A DNA stretch of 64,000 nucleotides from positions 992,429-1,056,428 of the forward strand of contig NZ_PQBZ01000034.1 of NCBI RefSeq assembly GCF_002964665.1, in the 5' to 3' direction. The notes below the pieces were generated by a model. The model did not search any database. It was not told the origin of the DNA and saw nothing but the letters and a program-made list of their open reading frames with translations. The stretch comes from Pseudoalteromonas sp. T1lg23B (lineage in GTDB: Bacteria > Pseudomonadota > Gammaproteobacteria > Enterobacterales > Alteromonadaceae). Below, piece by piece: positions 46,844-55,197 of the stretch (position 1 is its first letter; every line of letters begins with the position of its first letter). The position numbers and the translations under genes are program-made.

Positions 46844-47278
46844 TTAACGCTGACCAAGTAGTAAAGTTTTGCTAAGCATTTGTTTAGCGGCGTCTGCTAC
46901 TTGTACATTTGTCTGGTACGAGCGTGATGCGGAAATCATATTGGTCATTTCTTCCACAACATTCACATTCGGTTTATAGATATAACCATCCTTATCTGCA
47001 CTTGGGTGATTGGGGTTATATTCCACTTGCAGTGGCTTATTACTTTCCACAATGCCCAATACCTTTACGCCAACCGATGCACCTAACTTAGTGGGATCTT
47101 GCACCGATGACGCTTTCGTTAACTCAGCCGCAAAAACAGGGTGTCTCGCACGATATACTTTATCTTGGCTCGAACTAATACTGTTTGCGTTTGAGATATT
47201 ACTGGCAGTTGTATTGAGGCGAATATTCTGAGCACTCATACCTGAACCTGCTATATCAAATACGTTATATAAACTCAT
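46844..47278 (-). CDS. flgC: Flagellar proximal rod protein FlgC
   Basis: A 144-residue FlgC: MSLYNVFDIAGSGMSAQNIRLNTTASNISNANSISSS at the start, GVKVLGIVESNKPLQVEYNPNHPSADKDGYIYKPNVNVVEEMTNMISASRSYQTNVQVADAAKQM at the end. A proximal rod subunit, 5 nt after flgB. Confidence 0.96.
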   Translation of the reverse strand: MSLYNVFDIAGSGMSAQNIRLNTTASNISNANSISSSQDKVYRARHPVFAAELTKASSVQDPTKLGASVGVKVLGIVESNKPLQVEYNPNHPSADKDGYIYKPNVNVVEEMTNMISASRSYQTNVQVADAAKQMLSKTLLLGQR

Positions 47279-47283
47279 AATAA

Positions 47284-47691
47284 TTACCCTTGACCACCGA
47301 GGGCTTTATTTAGCCCTTTAAACTTACCAGAAAGAAACTGCAAACTTGCTTGGTACTCTAACGAGTTTTGTACATACAAGTTCCGTTCCACTTGTACATC
47401 AACCGAGTTACCATCACCTGTATCTGCTTGATTTGGATTACGAAATAATTCAACACCACCAGTCATTTTAGTTCCCCCATTGAGATGACTATCATCGGTA
47501 CGAACCATTGTATTGCCGCGCTGCTGGCTCGATTTTGCCGCTTTAAATGCCTGTGCAAAATCAATATCTTTGGCTTTATAGCCTGGGGTGTCGGCATTGG
47601 CGATATTACTTGCTAAAATTTCCGCACGCTGAGAACGGATAAGCAAAGCATGCGGGTGTACGCCCAGCGCCTTATCAAAACTAATTGCCAT
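47284..47691 (-). CDS. flgB: Flagellar proximal rod protein FlgB
   Basis: A 135-residue FlgB: MAISFDKALGVHPHALLIRSQRAEILASNIANADTPGYKAKDIDFAQAF at the start and NSVDVQVERNLYVQNSLEYQASLQFLSGKFKGLNKAL at the end, both typical. It is first in flgBCDE, directly behind a sigma54 promoter (47727-47742). Confidence 0.96.
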   Translation of the reverse strand: MAISFDKALGVHPHALLIRSQRAEILASNIANADTPGYKAKDIDFAQAFKAAKSSQQRGNTMVRTDDSHLNGGTKMTGGVELFRNPNQADTGDGNSVDVQVERNLYVQNSLEYQASLQFLSGKFKGLNKALGGQG

Positions 47692-47726
47692 AACACAACT
47701 CCAAAAATTTGACTCTTAGGAGTTAA

Positions 47727-47742
47727 AGCAAAAGGTGGGCCA
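47727..47742 (-). promoter_or_regulatory. Sigma54 promoter of flgBCDE
   Basis: TGGCCCACCTTTTGCT on the - strand, exact -24/-12 spacing. The predicted start is near 47716, about 25 nt before the flgB codon. It lies 5 bp from the cheR hairpin. Confidence 0.88.
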
Positions 47743-47746
47743 GAAG

Positions 47747-47770
47747 TGAAAACGGCGGGATCACCGCCGT
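47747..47770 (-). terminator. Hairpin after cheR
   Basis: ACGGCGG-TGATC-CCGCCGT followed by TTTT on the - strand: 7-bp GC-rich stem, short T-run. It starts 4 nt after the cheR stop. Confidence 0.65.
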
Positions 47771-47773
47771 ATA

Positions 47774-48625
47774 TTATTGTTTTTTCTGATAAATAATACC
47801 TGGATTACATCGAATCATATCAAATGAGTCGCTTAATCCAGCCATTGATTCGGAAGCGCCAAGAAATAAATAACCTTTAGGGTTTAAAGCTTGGGCAAAC
47901 TGAGAAATGATTTTAGCCTTTACTTGAGGAGAAAAATAAATCAGTACATTTCGACAAAATATAACGTCGAATTTCCCCATCAATGCGTATGAGTCAAGCA
48001 AATTAAGATGTCTAAAACTTACCATCTTACGTATAGGGTCAACAACCTGAGCCATACCATTGCCGCTATCTTTAAAAAACTTCTTTCTGCGTTCAGCCGA
48101 TAGACCCCTTGCAAGAGCAAGTGCGTCATACTCCGCGTTCTTACACATATCTAGCATGGTATTGGAAATATCAGTGCCTATTATCTGAACACCCATTTTC
48201 AACGAACCTGGACTTTTGCTTTGGTACTCGCTCGCAGACATGGCAATGGAGTATGGTTCTTGTCCTGAGGAGCTTGCTGCGGACCAGATCTTAACGGGTC
48301 TTCTTAAATCACTAAACTCTGGAAAGATTTTGGTTTTTAACAGTTCAAATGGATAGGTATCACGAAACCATAAGGTTTCATTCGTGGTCATTGCATCAAC
48401 CACTGCGGCACGTAATTGCCGCTCATGTGGACTTAGAGTCTTACCAACCAATGCAGATAATGTATCAACACCAAACCGTGCCATCAGTGGTGCCAAACGA
48501 CTTTTCACCAAATACAGTTTGTTATCGCCCAGTACGATGCCACACTGCTGCTCTAGAAAAGTTCTGAATTGATCGTATTCGTTTTGTTGAAGGTGCTTAT
48601 TTTCCAAAGTATTACCGCCATTCAT
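47774..48625 (-). CDS. cheR: Chemotaxis protein methyltransferase CheR
   Basis: A 283-residue CheR: the N-terminal helical domain with FGIVLGDNKLYLVKSRLAPL-type sequence (here FLEQQCGIVLGDNKLYLV) and the C-terminal SAM domain with VKIWSAASSSGQEPYSIAM, IIGTDISNTML and FDVIFCRNVLIYF. It methylates glutamates of chemoreceptors. The first base overlaps the cheV stop (TAATG). Its position between cheV and flgB is the usual one in Vibrio and Pseudoalteromonas. Confidence 0.96.
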   Translation of the reverse strand: MNGGNTLENKHLQQNEYDQFRTFLEQQCGIVLGDNKLYLVKSRLAPLMARFGVDTLSALVGKTLSPHERQLRAAVVDAMTTNETLWFRDTYPFELLKTKIFPEFSDLRRPVKIWSAASSSGQEPYSIAMSASEYQSKSPGSLKMGVQIIGTDISNTMLDMCKNAEYDALALARGLSAERRKKFFKDSGNGMAQVVDPIRKMVSFRHLNLLDSYALMGKFDVIFCRNVLIYFSPQVKAKIISQFAQALNPKGYLFLGASESMAGLSDSFDMIRCNPGIIYQKKQ

Positions 48626-49557
48626 TAGTCACAGTGAACCCACTTTTTAACGGCTGCTGCCAATTCATCCGGGTTAAACTTTGCGATAAAATCATCGGCA
48701 CCGACCTTTTCGATCATGGCCTGATTAAATACCCCACTCAAGGAAGTATGTAAGATAACATGTAAGGGTGCCAATTTTGGGTCTGCTTTTATTTCTGCAG
48801 TTAAGGTATAGCCATCCATTTCAGGCATTTCCACATCTGAAATAAGCAAACCTACCCGCTCGGTAATATTATTCTGGCAATCTACTTCAGCGATTTCTCT
48901 GAGTCTCAGCAAGGCTTCTTTACCATTTTTGGCAAGCTCTGTTTGAACACCTAATGGCTCAAGCGCACGCTTTACCTGATTTCGAGCTACAGCAGAGTCA
49001 TCGGCAATAAAAACGATTCGCTCTCCCAAGTCTTTTTGCATCTCACCATCTGACACAATGTCTTGGCTCACTTCGGTATTCACTGGGCATATCTCATTGA
49101 GAATCTTTTCAACGTCCAATATTTCTACTAGTTCATTTTCGATTTCAGTGACAGCGGTAAGATATGAGTAACGGCCAGCTCCAGATGGTGGAGGCATGAT
49201 CTTTTCCCAATTCATATTGACGATACGCTCTACAGCGCCAACCAAAAAGCCCTGAACGGACCTATTATACTCAGCAATAATGATAAAGCAGTTGTAGATG
49301 TCTTCGATAGGTGGGCCACCTACAGCCAATGACATATCAATCACCGAGATGGTCTGCCCCCTGATATGCGCAACGCCTCTAACAAAGGGATTTGACTTAG
49401 GCATATTCGTCAATGGCGGGCATTGAAGCACCTCGCGTACTTTAAATACGTTGATGCCAAAACGTTGTCGACCCTTAAGCCTGAAAAGCAACAACTCTAG
49501 GCGGTTTTGCCCAACCAACTGGGTGCGTTGGTTTACTGAGTCTAAAATACCTGCCAT
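48625..49557 (-). CDS. cheV: Chemotaxis coupling protein CheV (CheW + receiver)
   Basis: A 310-residue CheV. The CheW-like domain (about 15-155) has RFGINVFKVREVLQCPPLTNMP, VRGVAHIRGQTISVIDMS and WEKIMPPP; the receiver domain (about 175-305) has VFIADDSAVARNQVKRAL, the phosphoacceptor Asp in GLLISDVEMPEMDG, and the T/K residues in LHTSLSGVFNQ and DDFIAKF. It couples receptors to CheA and is controlled by phosphorylation. Confidence 0.95.
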   Translation of the reverse strand: MAGILDSVNQRTQLVGQNRLELLLFRLKGRQRFGINVFKVREVLQCPPLTNMPKSNPFVRGVAHIRGQTISVIDMSLAVGGPPIEDIYNCFIIIAEYNRSVQGFLVGAVERIVNMNWEKIMPPPSGAGRYSYLTAVTEIENELVEILDVEKILNEICPVNTEVSQDIVSDGEMQKDLGERIVFIADDSAVARNQVKRALEPLGVQTELAKNGKEALLRLREIAEVDCQNNITERVGLLISDVEMPEMDGYTLTAEIKADPKLAPLHVILHTSLSGVFNQAMIEKVGADDFIAKFNPDELAAAVKKWVHCD

Positions 49558-49697
49558 CTCAATCTCCTACCTATAACATTGCTTAACGGAACGATACTTG
49601 CAGACGCTAATAAAGGAACGATAACTCTTGAAGAGGTGCCACAATTAACGCAAAATCTTTATACCCTTTTTCACATGATAAGCATAGTCGAAACATC

Positions 49698-50405
49698 ATG
49701 AGTTTGTTAAAAAAAACCAAAACCTTCGGGTTTTTTTCCACAATGGTATATATTCTACTCAGTTGTGAAGTTTATGCTCAAAATTACAACAATCAAGCGC
49801 TTGAAGAAGTTGCTAGGACCTATATTGAAGACCTAACTTCAATAAAGCCTGACAGTAAACTTCAGATTAGTGCCATTCCTTTGGATGCAAGACTTCCAAC
49901 CCGTTACTGCGAGCAGCCAATTGATATATCAACAAATGCGTCGCCACCTTTTAATCGGCAGGTAACTGTACAACTTAAATGTGACGATTTATCTGGCTGG
50001 ACACAGTATGTCCACATACGCGTTGAAGAACTATATCCAGTCATTGTGAGTAATACTGTTATTTCCAAAGGTGAGCTGTTGAGCGAAGAGCATCTAAAAC
50101 TGGAATATCGAGCCAAGCATTTTGTTCGACCTTCGTATATTGACGATAAAAATTTATTGATTGGAAGTCGAAGCAAGCGAACATTGAGAGAAGGAATGCC
50201 CATCGGCATGCACCAAATTTGTATGGTGTGTAAAGGTGATATTGTCAATATTTATGCCAAAACAGCGACCTTGACCATAAAAACCACAGGGATCGCTATG
50301 CAAGACGGCAATATTGGTGAGCAAATTCAGGTTAAAAATCAAAAGTCTGGAAAAATACTCTCAGCGAGGGTAAAAGATGTTGATTCTGTTGAGGTCAATA
50401 TCTAA
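49698..50405 (+). CDS. flgA: Flagellar P-ring assembly chaperone FlgA
   Basis: A 235-residue FlgA with a signal peptide (TMVYILLSCEVYAQ) and the C-terminal SAF/BBP7 domain: VIVSNTVISKGELLSEEHLKLE, GSRSKRTLREGMPIGMHQI, CKGDIVNIYAKTATLTIKTTGIAMQDGNIGEQIQVKNQKSGKILSARV. It is a periplasmic chaperone for FlgI. It is divergent from cheV, with 140 bp between. It lies 69 nt upstream of flgM; I saw no clear promoter. Confidence 0.93.
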   Translation: MSLLKKTKTFGFFSTMVYILLSCEVYAQNYNNQALEEVARTYIEDLTSIKPDSKLQISAIPLDARLPTRYCEQPIDISTNASPPFNRQVTVQLKCDDLSGWTQYVHIRVEELYPVIVSNTVISKGELLSEEHLKLEYRAKHFVRPSYIDDKNLLIGSRSKRTLREGMPIGMHQICMVCKGDIVNIYAKTATLTIKTTGIAMQDGNIGEQIQVKNQKSGKILSARVKDVDSVEVNI

Positions 50406-50414
50406 AATTTTTGC

Positions 50415-50441
50415 TAAAGTTATACAAGTAGCAGCCGATAT
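50415..50441 (+). promoter_or_regulatory. Sigma28 (FliA) promoter of flgMN
   Basis: TAAA-N15-GCCGATAT on +, with -35 TAAAGTTA and -10 one mismatch from GCCGATAA. It lies between the flgA stop and flgM, so flgM, the anti-sigma28 factor, is also made under sigma28 control, a negative feedback as in enteric bacteria. Confidence 0.92.
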
Positions 50442-50474
50442 TCTAAACAAGAAAGTAATTTTTGGGTCACCATC

Positions 50475-50801
50475 ATGGTAAATAACGTAAAAGGTCAAAC
50501 GCAATCTAACAGCGTGCTTAACAATATTAAGCAACAAAAAGCTGAGTTGCAAAAAAATGAAGCAAATGCGAGTAGCAGTGCGCCAACTAAGGCACCTGAA
50601 AAAGCCGCATCTGATTCAGTAAGCCTAACACCTCAAGCTAGGCAGTTAAAAAACCTGCAAGACAAAGCGCAAGATGCGCCAGCATTTGACAGTGAAAAAG
50701 TGGCTGAGCTTAAAAAAGCTATCAGCGAGGGCAAGTATCAAATAGACGCTCAAAAGCTGGCTAAGAATATTGCCGCATTCGAGTTTGACATGTATGGATG
50801 A
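50475..50801 (+). CDS. flgM: Anti-sigma28 factor FlgM
   Basis: A 108-residue FlgM: a disordered, charged N-terminus and the C-terminal sigma28-binding helices SDSVSLTPQARQLKNLQ and FDSEKVAELKKAISEGKYQIDAQKLAKNIAAFE, the family hallmark. It holds FliA until exported through the completed hook-basal body. It overlaps flgN by 8 nt. Confidence 0.94.
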   Translation: MVNNVKGQTQSNSVLNNIKQQKAELQKNEANASSSAPTKAPEKAASDSVSLTPQARQLKNLQDKAQDAPAFDSEKVAELKKAISEGKYQIDAQKLAKNIAAFEFDMYG

Positions 50802-51222
50802 TCAACTCTCACTTTGTATACACAAGCTTGAAAAGCAGCTCACTCATCTAACTACTCTGACCCAGTTGTTAGACAGTGAGCTGAATACTTTGGCAGCCAA
50901 AAAAGGCGATGGCCTGAAAGAACTCGCCAAAGAGAAGCTGCTGCTACTTAATACTATTCAGAAATTAGACAAAGAATTGTCCGGCTTTGACAGTAGCTTG
51001 TTTCAACAGCAAGAAGCCAAAGACGTTACAACGAAAATTGAAGCTTTACTACAAGAATGCAAACACAAAAATGAAGTGAACGCTCATGCGGCTCATTTGG
51101 CGCATCTAAGTGTTAGAGAGTTAAAAGATATTTTGATAGGTGTGCCTTCTTCAGTCACATACAGCCAAGATGGCGCAGTGGTTTCACGCAATGACGAGCT
51201 GGTTAAAAACCTAAAGGCTTAA
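50794..51222 (+). CDS. flgN: Flagellar export chaperone FlgN
   Basis: A 142-residue, all-helical FlgN-like protein (LEKQLTHLTTLTQLLDSELNTLAAKKGDGLKELAKEKLLLLNTIQKLD). FlgN is the export chaperone of FlgK and FlgL. The ATG at 50794 (MDDQLS) overlaps the flgM end by 8 nt; the extension to 50770 lies within flgM. Confidence 0.88.
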   Translation: MDDQLSLCIHKLEKQLTHLTTLTQLLDSELNTLAAKKGDGLKELAKEKLLLLNTIQKLDKELSGFDSSLFQQQEAKDVTTKIEALLQECKHKNEVNAHAAHLAHLSVRELKDILIGVPSSVTYSQDGAVVSRNDELVKNLKA

Positions 51223-51228
51223 TATTTT

Positions 51229-51253
51229 AGGCTCTGCAGTCAATACAGAGCCT
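51229..51253. terminator. Hairpin between convergent flgN and flgP
   Basis: AGGCTCTG-CAGTCAATA-CAGAGCCT, 8-bp perfect stem, 9-nt loop, in the gap between the two stops. Flanks are T/A-rich but no long T-run on either strand. Confidence 0.5.
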
Positions 51254-51262
51254 CAGATCATA

Positions 51263-51742
51263 TCAGTAATATGTCACTCTTTTTATCTTTCTTGGCTTCA
51301 CCTGCGTAATATACAAATCATGAACTCGCTTCATGTCGAGTTCAAGCTCTGTTACATAAGTATCACCAGCAGAGTAACTCTTTACCACCTTCGCACCTCT
51401 AATCACTCCGTTAACTTGACTTTGTAATCCATCATTTTGTGCGACTGCACCTTTTACCGTCATGGTCGATGAGATATTCTGTCCATAAACCTGCTCTGTC
51501 AGTTCGCGGTACGCTTCTAGTTTTGAAACCTTAACCGCCATGAGCATTTTTTGTGTGTCATTTTTTCCAGGCTGGGTGCTCAAAGGGGCATAGCCAATAG
51601 CTTTCAACACAGGATAATGATCCGGTTCAATGTACTCATACTCAATGTGCTTGTCGAAAACACTACTGCAACTGGTTAGAATAAATAGTAAACCTACGGT
51701 TATTACAAAATTAGCTAGATTTATCGCTCTACTGATGTTCAT
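51263..51742 (-). CDS. flgP: Outer-membrane flagellar lipoprotein FlgP (LPP20 family)
   Basis: A 159-residue lipoprotein: signal with LTSC, lipidated C25. The LPP20-type domain shows MLMAVKVSKLEAYRELTEQVYGQNISSTMTVKGAVAQNDGLQSQVNGVIRGAKVVKSYSAGDTYVTELELDM. In Vibrio, FlgP is part of the H ring around the L ring, with FlgT and FlgO. It is divergent from flgT, with sigma54 elements for both in the 108-bp gap. Confidence 0.93.
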   Translation of the reverse strand: MNISRAINLANFVITVGLLFILTSCSSVFDKHIEYEYIEPDHYPVLKAIGYAPLSTQPGKNDTQKMLMAVKVSKLEAYRELTEQVYGQNISSTMTVKGAVAQNDGLQSQVNGVIRGAKVVKSYSAGDTYVTELELDMKRVHDLYITQVKPRKIKRVTYY

Positions 51743-51777
51743 CTTTGCTCACCTCATCAAAATAATGAAATTCACAA

Positions 51778-51793
51778 TGCACAATCCTTGCCA
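51778..51793 (-). promoter_or_regulatory. Sigma54 promoter of flgP
   Basis: TGGCAAGGATTGTGCA on the - strand: TGGCA -24 and TGCA -12 at exact spacing. About 36 nt before the flgP codon. It lies 8 bp from the divergent flgT element. Confidence 0.72.
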
Positions 51794-51800
51794 AAAATTA

Positions 51801-51816
51801 TGGTACATGAATTGCT
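51801..51816 (+). promoter_or_regulatory. Sigma54 promoter of flgT
   Basis: TGGTACATGAATTGCT on +, GG and GC at exact spacing, TTGCT perfect. Predicted start near 51827, with the GAGG Shine-Dalgarno of flgT just after. Confidence 0.82.
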
Positions 51817-51850
51817 TTAGATAACTATCAATCTTTCGAGGTTCAATATT

Positions 51851-53044
51851 ATGATGAAGGCAATCACTTTATTCGCGCTATGTGCGATGAGCTTGGGTGT
51901 CAAAGCTGAGTGGTACGAGGTTGTTGGCTACGCAAGCACCCAAGGGCGCGATGTGTCTCAAGCGCGTCAAGCAGCGGTAAAAGATGCTATTACACAAGCA
52001 CTTATATTCTCTGGAGCCACTGTTACTAGTGTACAAAGCGTAGCAGACGGCGTACTAAGTCAAGACGATTTGAAAGTGAAATCACACGGAGAGATTCAAC
52101 AGATTAACCTAGTCAGCGAAAGTAAAGAACAGGACCAATACACCGTCACCTTACATCTAGATATTTATGCTACAAAAGGAAAATGCTTAGCACAGCAGTT
52201 TAATAAGCAAATCGCGATTACACAAAGTCAGCTAACTCAGCCTCATCAAGCTAGATTAGGTCAAATATTTGACATATCGAAATCCGCATCACAACGGTTG
52301 TTCAATACTTTGAACGAACGCACTAGTGCGGTAAAGCCTATCCCCTACCTGAACTCAGCTATTAATGTACGAGAGTACTTTTCGCAGCAGTTTGACTACA
52401 ATCATATGCTCGTCGAAACCATCGCAATGAATAGCAACAGCCAGTATGTATTATTGAGTCAGATCACCGATGTAGCGGGCCTGGATAAACTTAATAACGA
52501 TTATGCATTCTGGCAAGACGACGAATACCTCAGAAGCTTTAAGATTGATTTCGCGCTTTATGATGCCATGACCTTTGAAAAAGTATGGTTTCAACACTAT
52601 ACAACTCAGGGGATTTGGCCATTCGAAAAAACGGAGTTGATAGATGTCTATAGTGAAAAGTTTTGGCGCTCCCACTATGGACAGCGCATTCAGGAAGTCT
52701 TTAATAAAGTGAGCCAAGATCTGAATACCGCGGTGTCATGTATTCCCACTAAAGGCAAAATTCTTTATTTAGATAATGATCAGGTTGTTATTAACTTAGG
52801 GAAAGATCATGGGCTGGAACCCGGTAGAGTGCTATCCATAATGCACCGTAGCGACATAATGATGGGAAATGGCACCATTATTAATTCCACAACAAAAACG
52901 ATAGACCAACTCAAAGTAGTCAATGTGAACATGCAAAATGCAACGGCGGTAAACTTAAACACCCGTCCACTGAGTAATGTCCAACTCAATGATATTGTCC
53001 AAGTGCAAGTTAAAAGCGAAGAGAGCTTTACTCTGGATAATTAG
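51851..53044 (+). CDS. flgT: Flagellar H-ring protein FlgT
   Basis: A 397-residue FlgT: signal peptide ending GVKA before EWYEVVGYASTQGRDVSQARQAAVKDAITQALIFSGATV (FlgT N-terminal domain), the middle domain and the C-terminal GKILYLDNDQVVINLGKDHGLEPGRVLSIMHRSD (SH3-like). It is a periplasmic/outer-membrane ring component. A GTGGCGC-AGTTTC-GCGCCAC hairpin follows 15 nt after the stop. Confidence 0.93.
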   Translation: MMKAITLFALCAMSLGVKAEWYEVVGYASTQGRDVSQARQAAVKDAITQALIFSGATVTSVQSVADGVLSQDDLKVKSHGEIQQINLVSESKEQDQYTVTLHLDIYATKGKCLAQQFNKQIAITQSQLTQPHQARLGQIFDISKSASQRLFNTLNERTSAVKPIPYLNSAINVREYFSQQFDYNHMLVETIAMNSNSQYVLLSQITDVAGLDKLNNDYAFWQDDEYLRSFKIDFALYDAMTFEKVWFQHYTTQGIWPFEKTELIDVYSEKFWRSHYGQRIQEVFNKVSQDLNTAVSCIPTKGKILYLDNDQVVINLGKDHGLEPGRVLSIMHRSDIMMGNGTIINSTTKTIDQLKVVNVNMQNATAVNLNTRPLSNVQLNDIVQVQVKSEESFTLDN

Positions 53045-53059
53045 ACACATTAACTGGAT

Positions 53060-53079
53060 GTGGCGCAGTTTCGCGCCAC
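53060..53079. terminator. Hairpin between flgT and the DUF1203 gene
   Basis: GTGGCGC-AGTTTC-GCGCCAC: 7-bp perfect GC-rich stem with a 6-nt loop, no T-run. It lies between convergent genes. Confidence 0.5.
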
Positions 53080-53098
53080 TAGCTCAATCATTAAAGTT

Positions 53099-53572
53099 TT
53101 AAGCTCGATATGCAACACAGCTATAACACCCAGCACTTGCATTGTGAATCTGAACGTAGTCAATTTCTGGATTAGCGAATATCTGATGTATAGCCTCCTT
53201 TAACCGCTCCCCTTTTACGATCTCGGCTGCCATCATGTCATGGTCAGGGCTATACCCTCGCAGTGCTAGCAAACGTAGCTTTAATACTTCGGGAATTTCA
53301 TTTACCGATAAGTTACTTGCTTTTGCTCGTTCTCTGACAAAGATAGGGCCAGAAGAACGATAGGGAGAAGTACAATCATGATGCACAAAGTGTATAAGCA
53401 TAACTCGCTCCCCTATTTGCGCTTCGACCAAAGAAACACGACATGGGAAGCCTGGTTTAGAATCTACAGAAACCCACTTAGCACCAACCGCGGCTAGTGC
53501 GTGCTCATCTAGGGACATCAATGGTGTAAATAGCTCTAGATCTAGTGCTTTAATAATAAAGTCTGTGTTCAT
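53099..53572 (-). CDS. DUF1203-domain protein
   Basis: A 157-residue protein with the DUF1203 pattern: PGFPCRVSLVEAQIGERVMLIHFVHHDCTSPYRSSGPIFVRE and a C-terminal VQIHNASAGCYSCVAYRA. Its function is unknown; no membrane segment. I chose ATG 53572 (MNTDFIIKAL), which has AGGATGG upstream; the extension to 53677 runs towards the tRNA and is not protein-like. It is the only gene in this stretch without a flagellar link. Confidence 0.85.
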   Translation of the reverse strand: MNTDFIIKALDLELFTPLMSLDEHALAAVGAKWVSVDSKPGFPCRVSLVEAQIGERVMLIHFVHHDCTSPYRSSGPIFVRERAKASNLSVNEIPEVLKLRLLALRGYSPDHDMMAAEIVKGERLKEAIHQIFANPEIDYVQIHNASAGCYSCVAYRA

Positions 53573-53683
53573 ATACCCATCCTGATAGAAAAAGATAAGT
53601 ATAAAATCTATGATTACATTGAGCTTGCCATATATGGAACTGGCGTTATGTATAAAGTGATATGAGATGAGGAACAAAAGAAC

Positions 53684-53758
53684 TGGCGGCCCCTACAGGA
53701 ATCGAACCTGTAACTATCCCTTAGGAGGGGACTGTTATATCCATTTAACTAAGGGGCC
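53684..53758 (-). tRNA. tRNA-Arg (anticodon CCT)
   Basis: The - strand sequence folds as a cloverleaf: acceptor GGCCCCT/AGGGGCC, D-arm with AGTTAAATGGATA, anticodon stem GTCCC/GGGAT around CTCCTAA (anticodon CCT), T-arm ACAGG-TTCGATT-CCTGT. Discriminator G and CCA are encoded. It reads the rare AGG codon. Confidence 0.95.
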
Positions 53759-53770
53759 AGAATGCTTAAA

Positions 53771-53800
53771 AGTATAGCCTCTTGGCCCAATAAATTTCAA
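53771..53800 (-). promoter_or_regulatory. Sigma70 promoter of tRNA-Arg
   Basis: TTGAAA, 18-bp spacer, TATACT on the - strand, just upstream of the tRNA. -10 and -35 are each one base from consensus. Confidence 0.7.
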
Positions 53801-53835
53801 CAATTTTTTATAAAAGTCAGCTACTTAATAAAAAA

Positions 53836-54501
53836 TCAATGCACACTAGATAACACAATATCAGCACTTTGCAGCACATAGTTAGGCACTAGTTTAGTGC
53901 TGGTAGCAATCACTTGCTTCGAGTCTATATCAATCACACGTGCATTCACCTCCACTCCCGTACTGCGATATATCATGGTGCCGGACAGTACATGACTAGC
54001 AATACGTTTATTCGCCAGCGCTCTAACTTCTCTGGAAAAGGAGAAATCGCCACTGGAGGTGACAGAAACAGAATTGGCAGTTTTAAAGTCTACGACCCCA
54101 TAACCAAACTTCTGTAACTGATGGATAAAAGTTTCAGCCAGCTGATTTCCCAACTGGTTTGTTGTGCGCAAATTATTATCAAAATCCACAAATGACGTCA
54201 CTGCAATATTAATATCCTGCTCAGAATTCATAGTATCTACTAAGTCGAGAGCCATTTGTTCAACATAATTAGCCAAACGTAAATGATGCTGTGATGGGTT
54301 AAAGCGGCGTGTATTTTGTAGTGCAGAGAACTCGTCTATCTGCACATCTTCATCCTGTGTTGATTGTTGCTTAGCTTGACCTTTAACAGAGTGGTTTGGC
54401 GCAGTATGCTCATCTTCTATATATATCTTAGTTGGGATCAAAAGTTGACAGCCGCTAAGCGTTAGCAATAGTGCAGTCGCTAGGTAAATTTGCTGTTTCA
54501 T
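53836..54501 (-). CDS. FlgO-like outer-membrane lipoprotein A
   Basis: A 221-residue lipoprotein (LSGC, lipidated C18) with a FlgO domain from about residue 75: LANYVEQMALDLVDTMNSEQDINIAVTSFVDFDNNLRTTNQLGNQLAETFIHQLQKFGYGVVDFKT, then FSREVRALANKRIASHVLSGTMIYRSTGVEVNARVIDI. FlgO is an H-ring-associated lipoprotein in Vibrio. It is the last of three tandem FlgO-like genes; a charged linker of about 50 residues follows the lipid site. Of the three, A and B share FVxxD and VVDFKT and are the closest pair. Confidence 0.88.
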   Translation of the reverse strand: MKQQIYLATALLLTLSGCQLLIPTKIYIEDEHTAPNHSVKGQAKQQSTQDEDVQIDEFSALQNTRRFNPSQHHLRLANYVEQMALDLVDTMNSEQDINIAVTSFVDFDNNLRTTNQLGNQLAETFIHQLQKFGYGVVDFKTANSVSVTSSGDFSFSREVRALANKRIASHVLSGTMIYRSTGVEVNARVIDIDSKQVIATSTKLVPNYVLQSADIVLSSVH

Positions 54502-54509
54502 GCTACACC

Positions 54510-55184
54510 TCAGTTACTGGCTTTCTTTAGTAAAATACCATCTGTTCTATAGCTATTACCCAGCGCATCTACAACAGATTGTGGGATAAAGCCTTGTGCA
54601 GAACCAACCACAGCTTTACTGTTAATTCCCACGATACGAGCATTAACCAACACACCACCTTGATGATTTACTAAGGTGCCAGCAAGTACATACTGAAAGT
54701 TCTGTGTTTCATTGAGCTCCAAATAATCTCGACTAAACACAAAATCACCATCTGGCGTAACTCGCATATAATCGGTCGTTTTAAAGTCAACCACAGCAAC
54801 ACCAAACTTATGCAGCTCGTGCATAAAACTTTCTGATAACTGGTTTCCAAGCAGTGTTGCTTGGTCATAATTATCATCTAAGTAAACAAAACTGGAGACT
54901 GCCAGCGGCGTTTTTGCATTAACATACTGCAAGTTCTCAACCATATCTTGCATTATTCCACGCACATAGTGGTTAATATTTTTACGACTCATATTAGCCA
55001 TTTGGCTAGCAGTGTTAGGTATTGCATTGCGAGACTGAAAGGCTTCTTTTGATGTGCTAGGAGCCTTCACACTGCGCTGCCCACTTTCGTCAGTCACTTG
55101 CTGTGTTGGTGTGTCCCAACTGCTCATCATGTTCGCACAGCCAACACTTAAGGGTAGTAGCAAAATATACAAAAAATTCTTCAT
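54510..55184 (-). CDS. FlgO-like outer-membrane lipoprotein B
   Basis: A 224-residue lipoprotein (LSVGC, C16). FlgO domain: VRGIMQDMVENLQYVNAKTPLAVSSFVYLDDNYDQATLLGNQLSESFMHELHKFGVAVVDFKTTDYMRVTPDGDFVFSRDYLELNETQNFQYVLAGTLVNHQGGVLVNARIVGINSKAVVGSA. I chose ATG 55184; an upstream in-frame codon at 55208 overlaps gene C. It sits 8 nt before A. Confidence 0.88.
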   Translation of the reverse strand: MKNFLYILLLPLSVGCANMMSSWDTPTQQVTDESGQRSVKAPSTSKEAFQSRNAIPNTASQMANMSRKNINHYVRGIMQDMVENLQYVNAKTPLAVSSFVYLDDNYDQATLLGNQLSESFMHELHKFGVAVVDFKTTDYMRVTPDGDFVFSRDYLELNETQNFQYVLAGTLVNHQGGVLVNARIVGINSKAVVGSAQGFIPQSVVDALGNSYRTDGILLKKASN

Positions 55185-55197
55185 CGCATGTTCCTCA

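Noticed and set aside
49580..49640. GGAACGATA repeated twice upstream of flgA and cheV
   Set aside because: Only two short copies with no symmetry or match to a known operator; could be chance.
49640..49680. TGTGGCACC on - upstream of cheV, resembling a sigma54 -24 box
   Set aside because: The -12 GC is missing at the required distance.
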